Assembly: GCA_903826865.1 (NCBI GenBank)
Contig: CAIKGD010000007.1
Location: 62,001-126,000 of the forward strand
Direction of reading: 5' to 3'
DNA: 64,000 nt
Source: an uncultured Verrucomicrobiota bacterium
GTDB lineage: Bacteria; Verrucomicrobiota; Kiritimatiellia; Kiritimatiellales; Tichowtungiaceae
Position numbers and translations under genes: made by a program
Shown: positions 1 to 9,178 of the stretch, piece by piece
Layout of the letters: each line of letters begins with the position of its first letter
How positions within the stretch are numbered: position 1 is the first letter of the stretch
Notes under the pieces: model-generated
Told to the model about the DNA's origin: nothing
The model's input: the letters and a program-made list of their open reading frames with translations, nothing else
Databases searched by the model: none

Positions 1-191
1 AATGTGACGAGACCGTTTTTGGCTTCGGTTTTGATGGAATCATTCATCAGATACGTCTTGTAGACGTAGGTCTTCTTGAACGACGACTCGATTTTATCAT
101 CCGTCTCGGATGCGCGCAGCGGTGCGCCGGTGAAAAATACAGCAGCCGCAGCCGCTGCAAACGCTAAACGATACATTACTTTCAGTTTCAT
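1..191 (-). CDS. BON-domain exported protein (3' part outside the window)
   Basis: The first 63 codons of a leftward gene are visible. They give a signal peptide (MKLKVMYRLAF, an alanine-rich core, then a cleavage region near LRASE) followed by the opening helix and strand of a BON domain (KIESSFKKTY, then a segment like IKTEAKNGLVT). BON proteins such as OsmY sit in the periplasm, bind membranes and are usually stress-induced. The gene runs off the left edge, so the number of BON domains is unknown. A GGGGT-N3-ACCC motif lies about 150 bp upstream, which suggests shared control with other envelope genes in this window. Confidence 0.7.
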   Translation of the reverse strand, partial: MKLKVMYRLAFAAAAAAVFFTGAPLRASETDDKIESSFKKTYVYKTYLMNDSIKTEAKNGLVT

Positions 192-343
192 TCTTGTTTC
201 CTTGTTTTTGGTTGTTGCGGGGAATTCCCCATGTTGATGGAACAGGTCGAACGCATGCTTTTTACTTCGCGGCACCTCCCTTCCGGTGTTGAATCCAATC
301 TGTTTCTACTGTGGTGAGACTACGCAACGAGCCGGCGGCTTGC

Positions 344-362
344 TATGGGGTGTAACCCTACC
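344..362. promoter_or_regulatory. Candidate regulator site, copy 1
   Basis: TATGGGGTGTAACCCTACC is a near-palindrome (GGGGT/ACCC) in the otherwise gene-free stretch 192-440, upstream of the BON gene. The identical 19-mer recurs at 5763-5781 in front of the DUF3494 operon. Related sites are at 5822-5840 and 12197-12213. I infer a transcription-factor site, perhaps for the NarL-type regulator encoded at 7085-7771. Confidence 0.5.
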
Positions 363-440
363 GGAGAGGGAACAGAACTTTGAACTGTGAAGCCTGAATC
401 CGGACGCTGGACACTTCCCGTTTGCCGGGCTCGTCCTTGA

Positions 441-1007
441 TTACCAGGGGAGTTCTCCGCCTTCAGCGATGGTTACCACTCTGAAAAACATTGGCACGCC
501 GAAGAAATTTGTAACGGTTGCTGCGGTGTGAATATTCGTCTGGCAGATCCATTGATCCGACCAGACTCCGTTTGCGGCAGTGGCCTGTTCGACGTAATAG
601 ACAAGGCCGGTGTTGCCGCTGTTCGTCCAGCAGATAAATCCGTTTACAATCTTCGACGGTATTACACCCGTCACGGTATAGTTCACCGCCGGTGTGTTTG
701 TGGTTTGCCCTGTAACGCAGCTGATCCGGAAGAACCGGGGAAGGGCGGCGTAAAACATGCCATTGGATTGCGAGAACGGGACAAGGGGTTTATACCAGGA
801 ATTTGTCCAGCCGCCTGCGCTGAGCGTTGAACGCCACTCGACGGCGCACGAATAGTCGGAGACGGTTCCCGTCGGTGACAGCGTGAAGCCCAGCCGTCCG
901 GACGGCATGTCCAGATTTTCAATGCGGACTTGCTGGCCTGAACAGGCGAGCGCCGCCACAAGAGTTGTGGCGGCGATTGTCAGCGAAATGGTGCGAATAC
1001 TTTTCAT
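441..1007 (-). CDS. Exported protein with two beta-rich repeats
   Basis: This 188-residue protein has an N-terminal signal sequence (MKSIRTISLTIAATTLVAAL, with a Cys at 22 that could be a lipobox). Two related segments follow: the first has EWRSTLSAGGWTNSW ending in FFRIS, the second has YYVEQATAANGVWSDQW ending in FFRVV. This 'string of result-W-FFR' module is frequent in secreted proteins of Kiritimatiellota-like bacteria. The function is unknown. The C-terminus GGELPW closely resembles that of the next two upstream genes. It is the last gene of a leftward set that starts at 5603, with a 43-nt gap to its neighbour. Confidence 0.6.
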   Translation of the reverse strand: MKSIRTISLTIAATTLVAALACSGQQVRIENLDMPSGRLGFTLSPTGTVSDYSCAVEWRSTLSAGGWTNSWYKPLVPFSQSNGMFYAALPRFFRISCVTGQTTNTPAVNYTVTGVIPSKIVNGFICWTNSGNTGLVYYVEQATAANGVWSDQWICQTNIHTAATVTNFFGVPMFFRVVTIAEGGELPW

Positions 1008-1050
1008 GCAACTCCCGGCATTACTCCGCGAAGATCAATCCGGTGCGGAA

Positions 1051-1500
1051 TCAGAACGGCATTTCTCCGCCGTCATTGCTGCTGTCCGTGCCGCTGCTTG
1101 TGCCGCTGCTGCCTGACGAACTTCTGCCTTCCCAGTCACGATGGCGGTGATCATCGTCGTTGTTGGATGCATCAATAATAAAGAACAGCACCCCGGCGAC
1201 AGCCGCTTCACCCAGCAAAACTTTTCCTGTCCGGCCCGGCACGCTGGCCCAGGCATTGTAGTTCAGCCAGGAAAGAGATCCGCCTTCTGCAATGGGATTT
1301 TTCCAGCGCGACGGCCTGAACATGGCCGTAAGATCAGACCATGAGCTGAAGTTTTGCTGCACGCCGACACTGCCGCCCGAGGGTGTGGCCTGAACAAAAA
1401 CCTCCGGCGCACTGCCGACCGTTTCTGCCTGTGTTGTGCAAACTCCAACGACCAGCAAACACAATCCTGATACGATCACCAACTTACTTGAACTGTTCAC
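1051..1500 (-). CDS. Small exported protein with one C-terminal membrane segment
   Basis: This 149-residue protein starts with a signal peptide (MNSSSKLVIVSGLCLLVVGV, cleavage after TTQAE). A hydrophobic segment lies near residues 93-110 (VLLGEAAVAGVLFFIID). An acidic/histidine stretch (NNDDDHRHRD) and a Ser/Gly-rich linker follow, and the protein ends GGEMPF. No known domain is recognised. It lies 20 nt downstream of the HEAT-repeat gene and is probably in the same operon. The C-terminal tail matches those of the neighbouring genes at 441 and 1521. Confidence 0.6.
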   Translation of the reverse strand: MNSSSKLVIVSGLCLLVVGVCTTQAETVGSAPEVFVQATPSGGSVGVQQNFSSWSDLTAMFRPSRWKNPIAEGGSLSWLNYNAWASVPGRTGKVLLGEAAVAGVLFFIIDASNNDDDHRHRDWEGRSSSGSSGTSSGTDSSNDGGEMPF

Positions 1501-1520
1501 CTTGCACGCTCCCTTCTATG

Positions 1521-2717
1521 TTAGAACCAGAGTTCTCCGTTTATTCCGGCGATTCCTGCCGTACCCCTGGACTGCGGCGGGGTTCCGCTTTGTTCGATGG
1601 TCTGTAAAGTCTGATGGATGGCTGCTTGCAGAACCGGATCGCCGGCTGCCTGCTCCAGATTGGCAAGCACCGTTTGTGTCCGCTGGCTTGGCTGGTTTGC
1701 AAGTGCCTCCGCGGCAGCGATGCGCACGGCTGATGGAACGGCCGGATTGACCGCCGCCCGAATCAGAACTTCCTGACCGTAGGAGGAACCCACAGTCGCC
1801 AGCGCAGCGCGGCAGACCGGGGCGATGTCTTCCGTCGAGGACGCCGTTTCTAAAAGGGCGGTGCAGGCGGCACTGCTGCCCACATGAGCCAGACCGCGAG
1901 CCGCCGAGGTCTGGATTTCCGTTGTTTTTCCGGTCTCAATCAAATTTCGCAGTATGGCGGCCTGCTCCGGATCGCTGGCTCTTGCCAGCAGTTCCGCGCA
2001 GTCTTTGGCGTGCATTTTATCAATCGGGCTGGCCAGACTTGCCGCCAGACAGTCTACCACTTCCGTCCCGTGCAAAGCGGCCAGAATGGCAATAACCCGC
2101 TGCCGGACGTCCTCTGTTTTCGTCCGGCCCAGAAAACCGGTGAGCCATTCTGCAACGGCGGCACTGCGGCAGTCCGCAAATGCGTTAATAAATTTGTTAT
2201 AGTCCGGACTGTCTGCCGGTACCGTCAGCAATTTCCCCAGAGCGGCCGCCAGCGCTTCTCCTCCGCCGATACGGGCCAGCAGCCGGACGGCTTCAATTTC
2301 ACCGGCCGGGTCGCCCGAGTTCATGAACATGGCGATATCCCGGATGTTTCCATCCATTGCCGCGGCGGTCAGTTTTTCGTGCAGTTCCGCTGCCGTTGTT
2401 TTTCCGGAAACTTTATTCGTTCCGGCGAACGGCATTTCGTAGCCGCGTGTTTCGGCTTCAGCATCCGCTGGTTTAAGGATGACCGGTATGAATTCTTCCG
2501 GCGGGATGGCGGCCGGTTTCCTGCTTTCGGGATGGTCTGTTTTCGCAGAGAGGGCTTGCCCGGCAGTGCTTTGCACGGCTTGCGCCTGCACCGGTACCGG
2601 TGCAGGCGAATCCGTTTCCCGGTTCCGGTTGCTCACCAGAAAGATACTTACGGCCAGAGCTGCAGACAGCCCCAGCCATAAGACGGGCTTCGGTTTTATA
2701 TTCTGCCGGGAGTTCAC
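1521..2717 (-). CDS. Membrane-anchored HEAT-repeat protein
   Basis: This 398-residue protein has an N-terminal membrane anchor (VLWLGLSAALAVSIFLVS, residues about 12-29) and a Pro/Ala-rich linker. Most of the rest (about 110-385) is alpha-helical HEAT/PBS-lyase-like repeats, for example GDPAGEIEAVRLLARIGGGE and AVRIAAAEALANQP. Such solenoids are protein-binding scaffolds, here predicted to be periplasmic. The ATG overlaps the stop of the upstream DUF3494 gene (ATGA at 2714-2717), indicating translational coupling. It ends NGELWF, related to the tails of the next two genes. Confidence 0.7.
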   Translation of the reverse strand: MNSRQNIKPKPVLWLGLSAALAVSIFLVSNRNRETDSPAPVPVQAQAVQSTAGQALSAKTDHPESRKPAAIPPEEFIPVILKPADAEAETRGYEMPFAGTNKVSGKTTAAELHEKLTAAAMDGNIRDIAMFMNSGDPAGEIEAVRLLARIGGGEALAAALGKLLTVPADSPDYNKFINAFADCRSAAVAEWLTGFLGRTKTEDVRQRVIAILAALHGTEVVDCLAASLASPIDKMHAKDCAELLARASDPEQAAILRNLIETGKTTEIQTSAARGLAHVGSSAACTALLETASSTEDIAPVCRAALATVGSSYGQEVLIRAAVNPAVPSAVRIAAAEALANQPSQRTQTVLANLEQAAGDPVLQAAIHQTLQTIEQSGTPPQSRGTAGIAGINGELWF

Positions 2718-5603
2718 GGGTTGATCGTCCTTTCGATCAGGCGGCCGTACATGCCGTTTTCCTGCACCGGACGCGGGTCAACATCCGCCGCCAGATTTTC
2801 AGCCATCCACGCTGAAAGCGGATTGGCACTGTCGCGGCTGCGGAAGTACAGCTGCTGGGTTCCGGCCTGAGGCGGAACGATAAAGGTCGCCCGGAAGGTT
2901 GATTCCTTCGCATAGTATTTCACGCCGGTCGTCCGGTCCTTGAAGTAGAACGTTGATTGCACCGGAGTTCCGACAAGCGACGCGGAGGCGGTTGTCCAGA
3001 GGTTGCTGGTTGCCAGATTCAGCACCAGCAATTGCGCTTCCACGTCAATGTAAGACTGTACCTTCCACTCGCAGGTCACGGGTGATCCTTGCGGCAGGTT
3101 GTCCGGCATGGTCATTTCGATGATGGTAACGGCCGACCGTTCCTTATGCTGGGCAATGGTTTCGAATATGTTGGCACTGTCCCAGGTGTCGGGATCGGAT
3201 ACCGGGTTTGCGCCGTTGCCGCCGGCCAGAATGGTCCGCTGAATCAGTTTCGGGTAGGTCGGATCCATTCTGGAGTCCACGCCGTCAGGGATGACCGGAA
3301 TCATGAACTGGTCGCCGTCCATCTGCGCGACATTAAACCAGATATCGAAGTCGCCGGATTTTTGCGGCACGACCCATGCGCACTCGAACGCATAGAGGTT
3401 CGCCGGACGTCCGTTGAGATTCCATGCGCTTACCGTCATGCCCTGATACACACCGTTCTGGTAGAAAAACCAGCCGCCCGCTATCCCGCCGTAAATGCGG
3501 GACTGGATCGGTACATAGGAAAGGACTTTCCATTGCACGGTTACGGTTTCTCCCGGCGTCAGATTGTCCGGGAAGACGATTTCCTGCACGATATTGCCGG
3601 ATCGGAGCACGTCGTCATAATTTGCGTCTCCGGCGTATACCACCGTCACGGTATCAGTTGCTGAATTGCCCGAAGCGTCGTAGGCGATTGCGGTCACCAG
3701 ATTCGTTCCCTGAAACAACGGAAAGCCCGTCAAGGTCCAGTTGATGGTGCCGGCCGCTGTATAGACTGCAACGTCGCGGCTGTTACGCAGTGTGACTTGC
3801 GTTACACCGATATTGTCTGCTGCCGTGCCGCCCAAGTTCAGGCGGTTGGTCAGACTGGTGTAAGTTGTATTGGTGGTGGGGACAATGATCTGGATGGATG
3901 GAGCAACGATTTCCGACGGCGTATCGTTTTCAATGATCGTCACCGTTTTTAATACCGGAATGCCCAGACGGGCTCCGCTCGCATTAGTGATGACTACCGT
4001 GAAGGTCTCATTTCCTTCATAAATGGGGTCATCCAGCAGAGTGATCACAAAGGTTTTGGATGCGGTTTCACCATTGGTCCAGTTGAGTACACCGCTTGCG
4101 GCAGTGTAATCAAAACCCAGGCCGGCTGTGGCTGTTCCGTTGGAGGTCGCGTAATTCACGCTGGCCGCGCCGAAACTGCCGCTCAGCCGCGTAACCGTGA
4201 CCGTGAGCGACGCGCTGTTCTCGAGTACACTGTTGGTGGTCGTGTTGAATTGCAAGGTGCCGCGTGACGCTTCATTTGCAGTTGTAAATGACCACACGTC
4301 GCCCTCATTGATTCCCCCTGCATTCCGTGAGTCAATACGCCAGTAGTACGTGTTGCTGTAACTGAGTGTGCCGGGAGCAAAAGAGAGGGCGGTCTGGTTT
4401 GTTTTAAACTCGGCGAGGCCTGGTATCGGGTTGGTTCCGAAGTAAACCGCGTAATTGGTCGCGCCGCCGCCATTCTGCCAGGAAGTGTTAACGGTTATCA
4501 CTTGACCGGTCGCGCCGTTGGCCGGAGTCGGGTTGATGGCTTTTCCGGCGAGAGGAAGATTGCCGCCTGTGCCGGCGAAAGCAACCTGACCTGCGAAGGC
4601 CAGTGCCCGGCCTTCCATCGTGCTGCCGACATCCAGCGTAATGGATTGGTCAGCCAGAATGGTTCCCTTGAAACTGGAGTAGGTGCCCAATGTTGCTGAA
4701 GTGCCCACCTGCCAGAAAACGTTTCTGGCTTGTGCGCCGCCCGCCAGAATAACGGCTCTGTTGACACCGGCTTCCACGATCAGGTCGGTTGCAATCTGGA
4801 ATATCCAGACATCATCAGGGCCGCCGGTGAGGGTGACGTCCGAGCCCGCGATGCTGGCGCCGCTGGTGAATTTATAAAGACCGGGAACAAGGTTCAGTCC
4901 GCCGATATTTCCGGCTCCGGGGTTCAGAAAAGGTCCGGTCGGTACCGGCACCCGGTCTCTGGCCGCATTGTAAGCTGTGGTTAAATCACCTTTGGCTGTG
5001 GTTAACAGTCCGGCGTTAACAATTACGTTCGCACCGGCAGATCCGCTGGCATCGACCTTGTAGATGATGCCGTTCACTTGAGCCGGGGGGGATGCCGATG
5101 GCCGACCCGGCAATCGGGCTTGCTCCGACGTCGCCGTTAATGATGCCCGGCCCGGCGCTAATGGCCGCTCCGGCCAGAATTGTGAAATGCGCGGTCGATC
5201 CCAGATTGACGGCCAAAGGACCGGATGCAACCAGCGTCGTAAAGTTGGTGGTCGCAGAGGCCCATGCCGAGCCGCTCGTGTTCGTTGCGAAAAACCGGTA
5301 ATAGTACGTCCGGTTCGGCGTCAGGTTGGTCAATCCAAGGCTCAACACCCCGGTCGGATTCGTTCCCAGATTATTGGTATGACCCCAGTTTCCAAAGGTT
5401 GTTCCCCCGTTAGTCGTTCCCCAGTACACATAGACTTGTGTCGGTACGCCGCCGGTTGAGGTCAGTGTTCCGTTTGCCGTTGCGCTGATGGACATCACGC
5501 TGGATGCCCCGTTGGTGTTGTTTACAACCGGCGCTGCCGCCTGCGCCCAATGCGGCATCGTTACGGCCGCCGCGACAGCCAGTCCTTTGAGGATATTTTT
5601 CAT
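2714..5603 (-). CDS. Multidomain DUF3494 (ice-binding-like) exported protein, frameshifted
   Basis: The start at 5603 has a good Shine-Dalgarno (AGGAG) and a signal peptide (MKNILKGLAVAAAVT...AQA). In order come a fibronectin-type segment, a DUF3494 domain (from LAVNLGSTAHFTILAGAAIS to about position 4530), a second Fn3-like domain, a Calx-beta domain (SVLENSASLTVTVTRLSG...FTVVITNASGA), an Ig-like domain and two C-terminal repeats of about 120 residues (PDNLTPGETVTVQWKV / PDNLPQGSPVTCEWKV). The reading frame breaks inside the DUF3494 domain at a run of seven C on the coding strand (5085-5091). Eight C would restore it. DUF3494 proteins act in ice binding or adhesion. As written the product would stop early, through sequencing error, phase variation or decay. 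Confidence 0.75.
5085..5091 (-). other. C7 homopolymer at the frameshift in the DUF3494 gene
   Basis: Upstream of this run the frame reads GSAIGIPP. Downstream the family sequence AQVNGIIYKVDASG continues in another frame. Adding one C joins both halves into one DUF3494 domain. Either an indel sequencing error or a slippage-prone contingency tract explains this. Confidence 0.75.
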
Positions 5604-5910
5604 TCTATTAACTCCTGTCGCCCTGAGGGCGTGTGTATGTGTCGAACATTCAACCTTTTGTTCGCCGGGCAGATCTTCGTATGCAGTCTTCATTTGCTGA
5701 CTCCTTTCAGGTTTGTCAGGTGTTGCGATGGGGCGAAGGTAGTTGAACAGCCCGTGCTTCGCTATGGGGTGTAACCCTACCGCGGGAAAAACGTCTTTTT
5801 GCGGAGCCTTTCATCCGGTCGTGGGGTGAATACCCCATAGCGAGCTGCCGAAGCGGCGGGTAGTGTGCTTTTCTCTTGCTACAGGACAGATGAACACGAA
5901 AGGAAAAGAA
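5604..5910. promoter_or_regulatory. Divergent control region with two GGGGT-N-ACCC sites
   Basis: This gene-free 300-bp region separates the two DUF3494 genes. It holds TATGGGGTGTAACCCTACC at 5763-5781 (identical to the site at 344-362) and TGGGGTGAATACCCCATAG at 5822-5840, a longer palindrome on a 4-nt spacer. Their placement suggests common control of both genes. Confidence 0.5.
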
Positions 5911-6003
5911 ATGATGAAGCTAATGCAGCTCTGGACATCCAGATCCGACAAACAAACGGAAGAGAGCACAGATAACGGAACAGCCGGAAAAGGAAAATAT
6001 ACA

Positions 6004-6828
6004 ATGAAACCAACTCGTACACTGCGGTTTACCAGAAACGGCGCACATCGGATTTCCACAGGACTGGTCATCGCAGCAGCTCTGCTGTTTATGCACCGCA
6101 ACACGATGGCAATTGCGCCGGTGGATATTGGCACCGGCTCCGGTTTTGCGGTGCTGGCCGGTGCCGGGATTACGGCAGCCGGTGCGGTCAACACAACCAC
6201 GATCACCGGGGACATCGGAACGTATCCAACTACGAACATCACGGGACTTGGCAATGTAGTTTTGAACGGAACAAATCATGCCGGGGACGCGGTCACGCAA
6301 ACGGCTAAATCCGACCTGACCCTTGCGTATAACGATGCCGTCGGGCGTCCGCCGACTACGTCTTATGGCGCGATTTATAATCTGGGCGGATCAAGCCTGA
6401 CCTCCGGTGTTTATAACGGCATCAGTTCGTTTTTTATCACAGGAGCTCTCACACTCGATGCCGGAGGCGATCCGAATGCCGTTTGGATTTTTCAGGCATA
6501 TTCCACGCTTATAACCGCTGACGGCAGTCAGGTTATACTCACCAACGGTGCCCGGGCGGCTAACGTTTTCTGGCAGGTTGGAAGTTCAGCGACACTTGGA
6601 ACCTACTCAGCCTTTGCGGGGAACATACTGGCTATGGATTCCATCACACTCACCACCGGTGCAACGGTGGATGGCCGGGTGCTGGCACGTAATGGCGCGG
6701 TTTCTCTCGACAGCAATACCATTAACGCAGTGCCGGAACCTGCCGGCGCGCTGTTAATCGGTTTTGGGACAGCGGTCATACTGGCTGTCAGACGTCGGTT
6801 CCCGTCCTGTATCCGTTTCGACAGCTAA
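6004..6828 (+). CDS. DUF3494 (ice-binding-like) protein with PEP-CTERM anchor
   Basis: A single DUF3494 domain (from DIGTGSGFAVLAGAGITAAG to about residue 245, including GDIGTYPTTNITG, WIFQAYSTL and FWQVGSSATLGTYSAFAGNI) is followed by VPEPAGALLIGFGTAVIL and RRR. This is a PEP-CTERM tail for exosortase processing and surface delivery. The signal sequence has a long basic n-region before STGLVIAAALLF. I prefer the ATG at 6004 (274 residues, AAGGA upstream); ATGs at 5911 or 5863 would add an unlikely leader. The domain resembles that of the divergent gene at 5603. Its likely role is as a surface adhesin or ice-interacting protein; the substrate is unknown. Confidence 0.75.
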   Translation: MKPTRTLRFTRNGAHRISTGLVIAAALLFMHRNTMAIAPVDIGTGSGFAVLAGAGITAAGAVNTTTITGDIGTYPTTNITGLGNVVLNGTNHAGDAVTQTAKSDLTLAYNDAVGRPPTTSYGAIYNLGGSSLTSGVYNGISSFFITGALTLDAGGDPNAVWIFQAYSTLITADGSQVILTNGARAANVFWQVGSSATLGTYSAFAGNILAMDSITLTTGATVDGRVLARNGAVSLDSNTINAVPEPAGALLIGFGTAVILAVRRRFPSCIRFDS

Positions 6829-6913
6829 CGCACTTAAAAAACAGGCGGGTTTGTGTCAGCGTTGCAGACGCTACTCAAAGAACGCATTCAAAGCGTCGAT
6901 ATTCTGCGGCCAA

Positions 6914-6968
6914 CCCCTCCCGCGGAGGGGAAAGAAAAGCGGTTATATGATCCCCTCCTTCGGAGGGG
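6914..6968. terminator. Two C4TCC/GGAG4 hairpins after the PEP-CTERM gene
   Basis: CCCCTCC-CGC-GGAGGGG (6914-6930) and CCCCTCC-TTC-GGAGGGG (6952-6968) form two strong 7-bp stems between convergent genes. Neither has a clear T-tract. They may be terminator or repeat elements. The rest of 6829-7084 shows nothing else I can assign. Confidence 0.4.
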
Positions 6969-7084
6969 TGCCGGGCCGGCAGGGTGGGTTTCCCAATAAC
7001 GGCAGCTTTTCTGTTAAATGCTCTATTGGGAATCCGGGAATAGAAATTCCAAGGGTTGGACAGATGATCTCCGTCCTCTGTCCC

Positions 7085-7771
7085 TTAGACGATGGTCAGC
7101 TGAACGCTGCTTTCGATGATGCCGGCTTCGATCGCATAGCGCGTGAGGCCTGCGGTGTCGTGGATGTTGAGCTTTTGCATCAGATGCTCCCGGTGTTTCT
7201 CAACCGTCTTGATGCTGATGCCGAGATCATCCGAAATCTGCTTGTTCGCTTCGCCTTCGGCGATCAATTGGAGCACTTCCGTCTCGCGCGAACTCAGGTG
7301 GAGGACTTTCGTTTTCAGCAGTCCTTTCCGGTCCAGCGACGTCTGATTCTGATGGCGGAGTTTTTTGGCGATGGAGGCGCTGAAAAAGGTATTCCCTTTT
7401 TCGATCTCCCGTATGGCTCTGGACAGATCGTTTGAGGAGGTTTGTTTTAACAGAAATCCTGCCGCACCGAACGTGATCGCCTGTTCGACGTAAGCGATAT
7501 CGCTGTACGCGGAAAGAATCAGCACCTTGGTGCCGGGAACGGCCTGGCAGATCTGCCGGGTGGCTTCCAGTCCGTTAAGCTGCGGCATGGCGACATCCAT
7601 CACCACGACCGCCGGGGACAGCTTTTTGCTCAGGACCACGGCCTGCCGTCCGGTGGTCGCTTCGCCGATCACCTCGATATCGTGTTCCGCTTCCAGCAGC
7701 TTCCGCAACCCCTCCCGGACAATCTGGTGGTCTTCAGCAAGCAGGACAGTGATAGGTTTTGCGGATTTCAT
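7085..7771 (-). CDS. NarL/LuxR-family response regulator
   Basis: This 228-residue protein has an N-terminal receiver domain (VLLAEDHQIVREGL, phospho-acceptor Asp in VVVMDVAMPQLNG, Ser/Thr in LILSAYSD, Lys in GFLLKQ). A C-terminal LuxR-type HTH follows (LSSRETEVLQLIAEGEANKQ, then ISIKTVEKHREHLMQKL). It is the output of a two-component system. Its start codon overlaps the stop of the upstream kinase gene (ATGA), so the two are coupled. Candidate DNA targets are the GGGGT-N-ACCC sites found elsewhere in this window; that link is inference. Confidence 0.9.
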   Translation of the reverse strand: MKSAKPITVLLAEDHQIVREGLRKLLEAEHDIEVIGEATTGRQAVVLSKKLSPAVVVMDVAMPQLNGLEATRQICQAVPGTKVLILSAYSDIAYVEQAITFGAAGFLLKQTSSNDLSRAIREIEKGNTFFSASIAKKLRHQNQTSLDRKGLLKTKVLHLSSRETEVLQLIAEGEANKQISDDLGISIKTVEKHREHLMQKLNIHDTAGLTRYAIEAGIIESSVQLTIV

Positions 7772-9174
7772 GGGCGGTTGCTTTCTTTGGTTTTATTGCT
7801 GAACGGGATCTGGGCCTGAATGACCGTGCCTTTGCCCGGTGCGGATTCGATTGCGAACTGGCCGTTTACCATTTCCACCCGCTCTCTCATTCCGATCAGC
7901 CCCAGGCGTTTGTTTTTCCGGGGTAGCAGCGCGTGTTTCACATCAAATGAACAGCCATCGTCTTTAATTTGCATGAGCAGCGCATTCGGCAGTCTCTGAA
8001 TGCTCACTTCCACTTTGGTCGCCTGCGCATGTTCGGCAACATTGGTCAATGCTTCCTGGGCGACGCGATAAAGCGCCGTGCGCTTGGCGCTGCTCAGATT
8101 TTCAATCTCAGCAAAAGCGGTCAGGCTGACCCGCAGGCCTGTTTCTTTCATTAAATTTTTCATGAACGAATGCAGGGCCGGAATCAGCCCCAGATCGTCC
8201 AGCATCGTCGGGCGCAGTTCCCGGGCGAACCGGTGTACAATGTCCACCGACTTCTCCACCAGCCGTTGCGTCCGGACGATCTTCTGCTTGAGCGCTTTGG
8301 GGCTGATGGCTGCTTCCTGCGCCAGCGTTCCCAGGTGGACGTTGATGCTCACCAGAGTCTGGGTGATTTCATCGTGCAGCTCGCGGCTGATACGCTTTCG
8401 TTCTTCCTCCTGCACATGCAGTATCCGGTGGGACAGATGCCGCAACTGCTGCTGCATATGGCGCGACTGTTCCAGCAGCTGGATCTGGTGCTGTTCGCTT
8501 TGCTTGAGGGCTTCCGCCGCCGTCTGCCGCTGGACAATTTCATGCTGCAAAGCCAGATTGGTCTTGGTGATCGCCTCAAGACGATGTTGCGCTTCTTCAA
8601 CCAGCTTGAAAACCGTGATGTCCGAAACCGCCACCCGGCACCAGCGCTGCGGACTGCTGAGCGAAATAGCGGCTGCGCCATGACAGTTTGCCCAGAAAGC
8701 GGTGCCGTCCGCCTTCAGCAGCGTCGTTTCGCAGACCTGTTTTTCCGGCGCGGAGAATATCTGTTCAAGGAAGGATAAAAAAACCGGCCGGCTCGCCGGA
8801 GCTACAAAATGCAGCACACACCGGTTAACAAGCAGGGAACGTTCCACGCCGAGCAGGGCGGCACCGGTCAGATTCACCTCCAGAATCCGGCCCCGTTCAT
8901 CCAGAGAGAAATAGCCGACCGGGGCGAAGTCGTAGAGGTCGCTGTATTTTTCCATCTCCGCTTCCATCTCATTCCGGGCGGTCTGGAGTTCGTCATTCTG
9001 CATCTCCAGTTCAATCTGATGGACTTGCAGTTCATGGAGCAGCCGCTGCGTATCGGCCTCTGACCTCTGATCGCCGACCCCGGATTTCTGTTTGTCCTTC
9101 CGCTTCCGCAGCTGTTCTTCGGCGCGGTGACGCAGTTCGGCTGCGGCGGGTGAGCGGCTGGTTTTCTTTTGCAT
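7768..9174 (-). CDS. Cytoplasmic PAS sensor histidine kinase (HisKA_3 type)
   Basis: In order: a basic N-terminus, a coiled coil (about 45-75, QIELEMQNDELQTARNEME), a PAS domain (YDFAPVGYFSLDERGRILEV), a second coiled coil, a HisKA_3 dimerisation domain with the phospho-His in RISRELHDEITQTL, and a HATPase domain (YRVAQEALTNVAEHAQA; GLIGMRERV). No membrane segment is seen, so it should sense a cytoplasmic cue or take input from the CheB-CheR-PAS protein encoded just upstream (4-nt gap). It pairs with the NarL-type regulator. A word-repeat-like insertion (GVGDQRSEAD) sits near residue 32. Confidence 0.9.
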   Translation of the reverse strand: MQKKTSRSPAAAELRHRAEEQLRKRKDKQKSGVGDQRSEADTQRLLHELQVHQIELEMQNDELQTARNEMEAEMEKYSDLYDFAPVGYFSLDERGRILEVNLTGAALLGVERSLLVNRCVLHFVAPASRPVFLSFLEQIFSAPEKQVCETTLLKADGTAFWANCHGAAAISLSSPQRWCRVAVSDITVFKLVEEAQHRLEAITKTNLALQHEIVQRQTAAEALKQSEQHQIQLLEQSRHMQQQLRHLSHRILHVQEEERKRISRELHDEITQTLVSINVHLGTLAQEAAISPKALKQKIVRTQRLVEKSVDIVHRFARELRPTMLDDLGLIPALHSFMKNLMKETGLRVSLTAFAEIENLSSAKRTALYRVAQEALTNVAEHAQATKVEVSIQRLPNALLMQIKDDGCSFDVKHALLPRKNKRLGLIGMRERVEMVNGQFAIESAPGKGTVIQAQIPFSNKTKESNRP

Positions 9175-9178
9175 GGGA

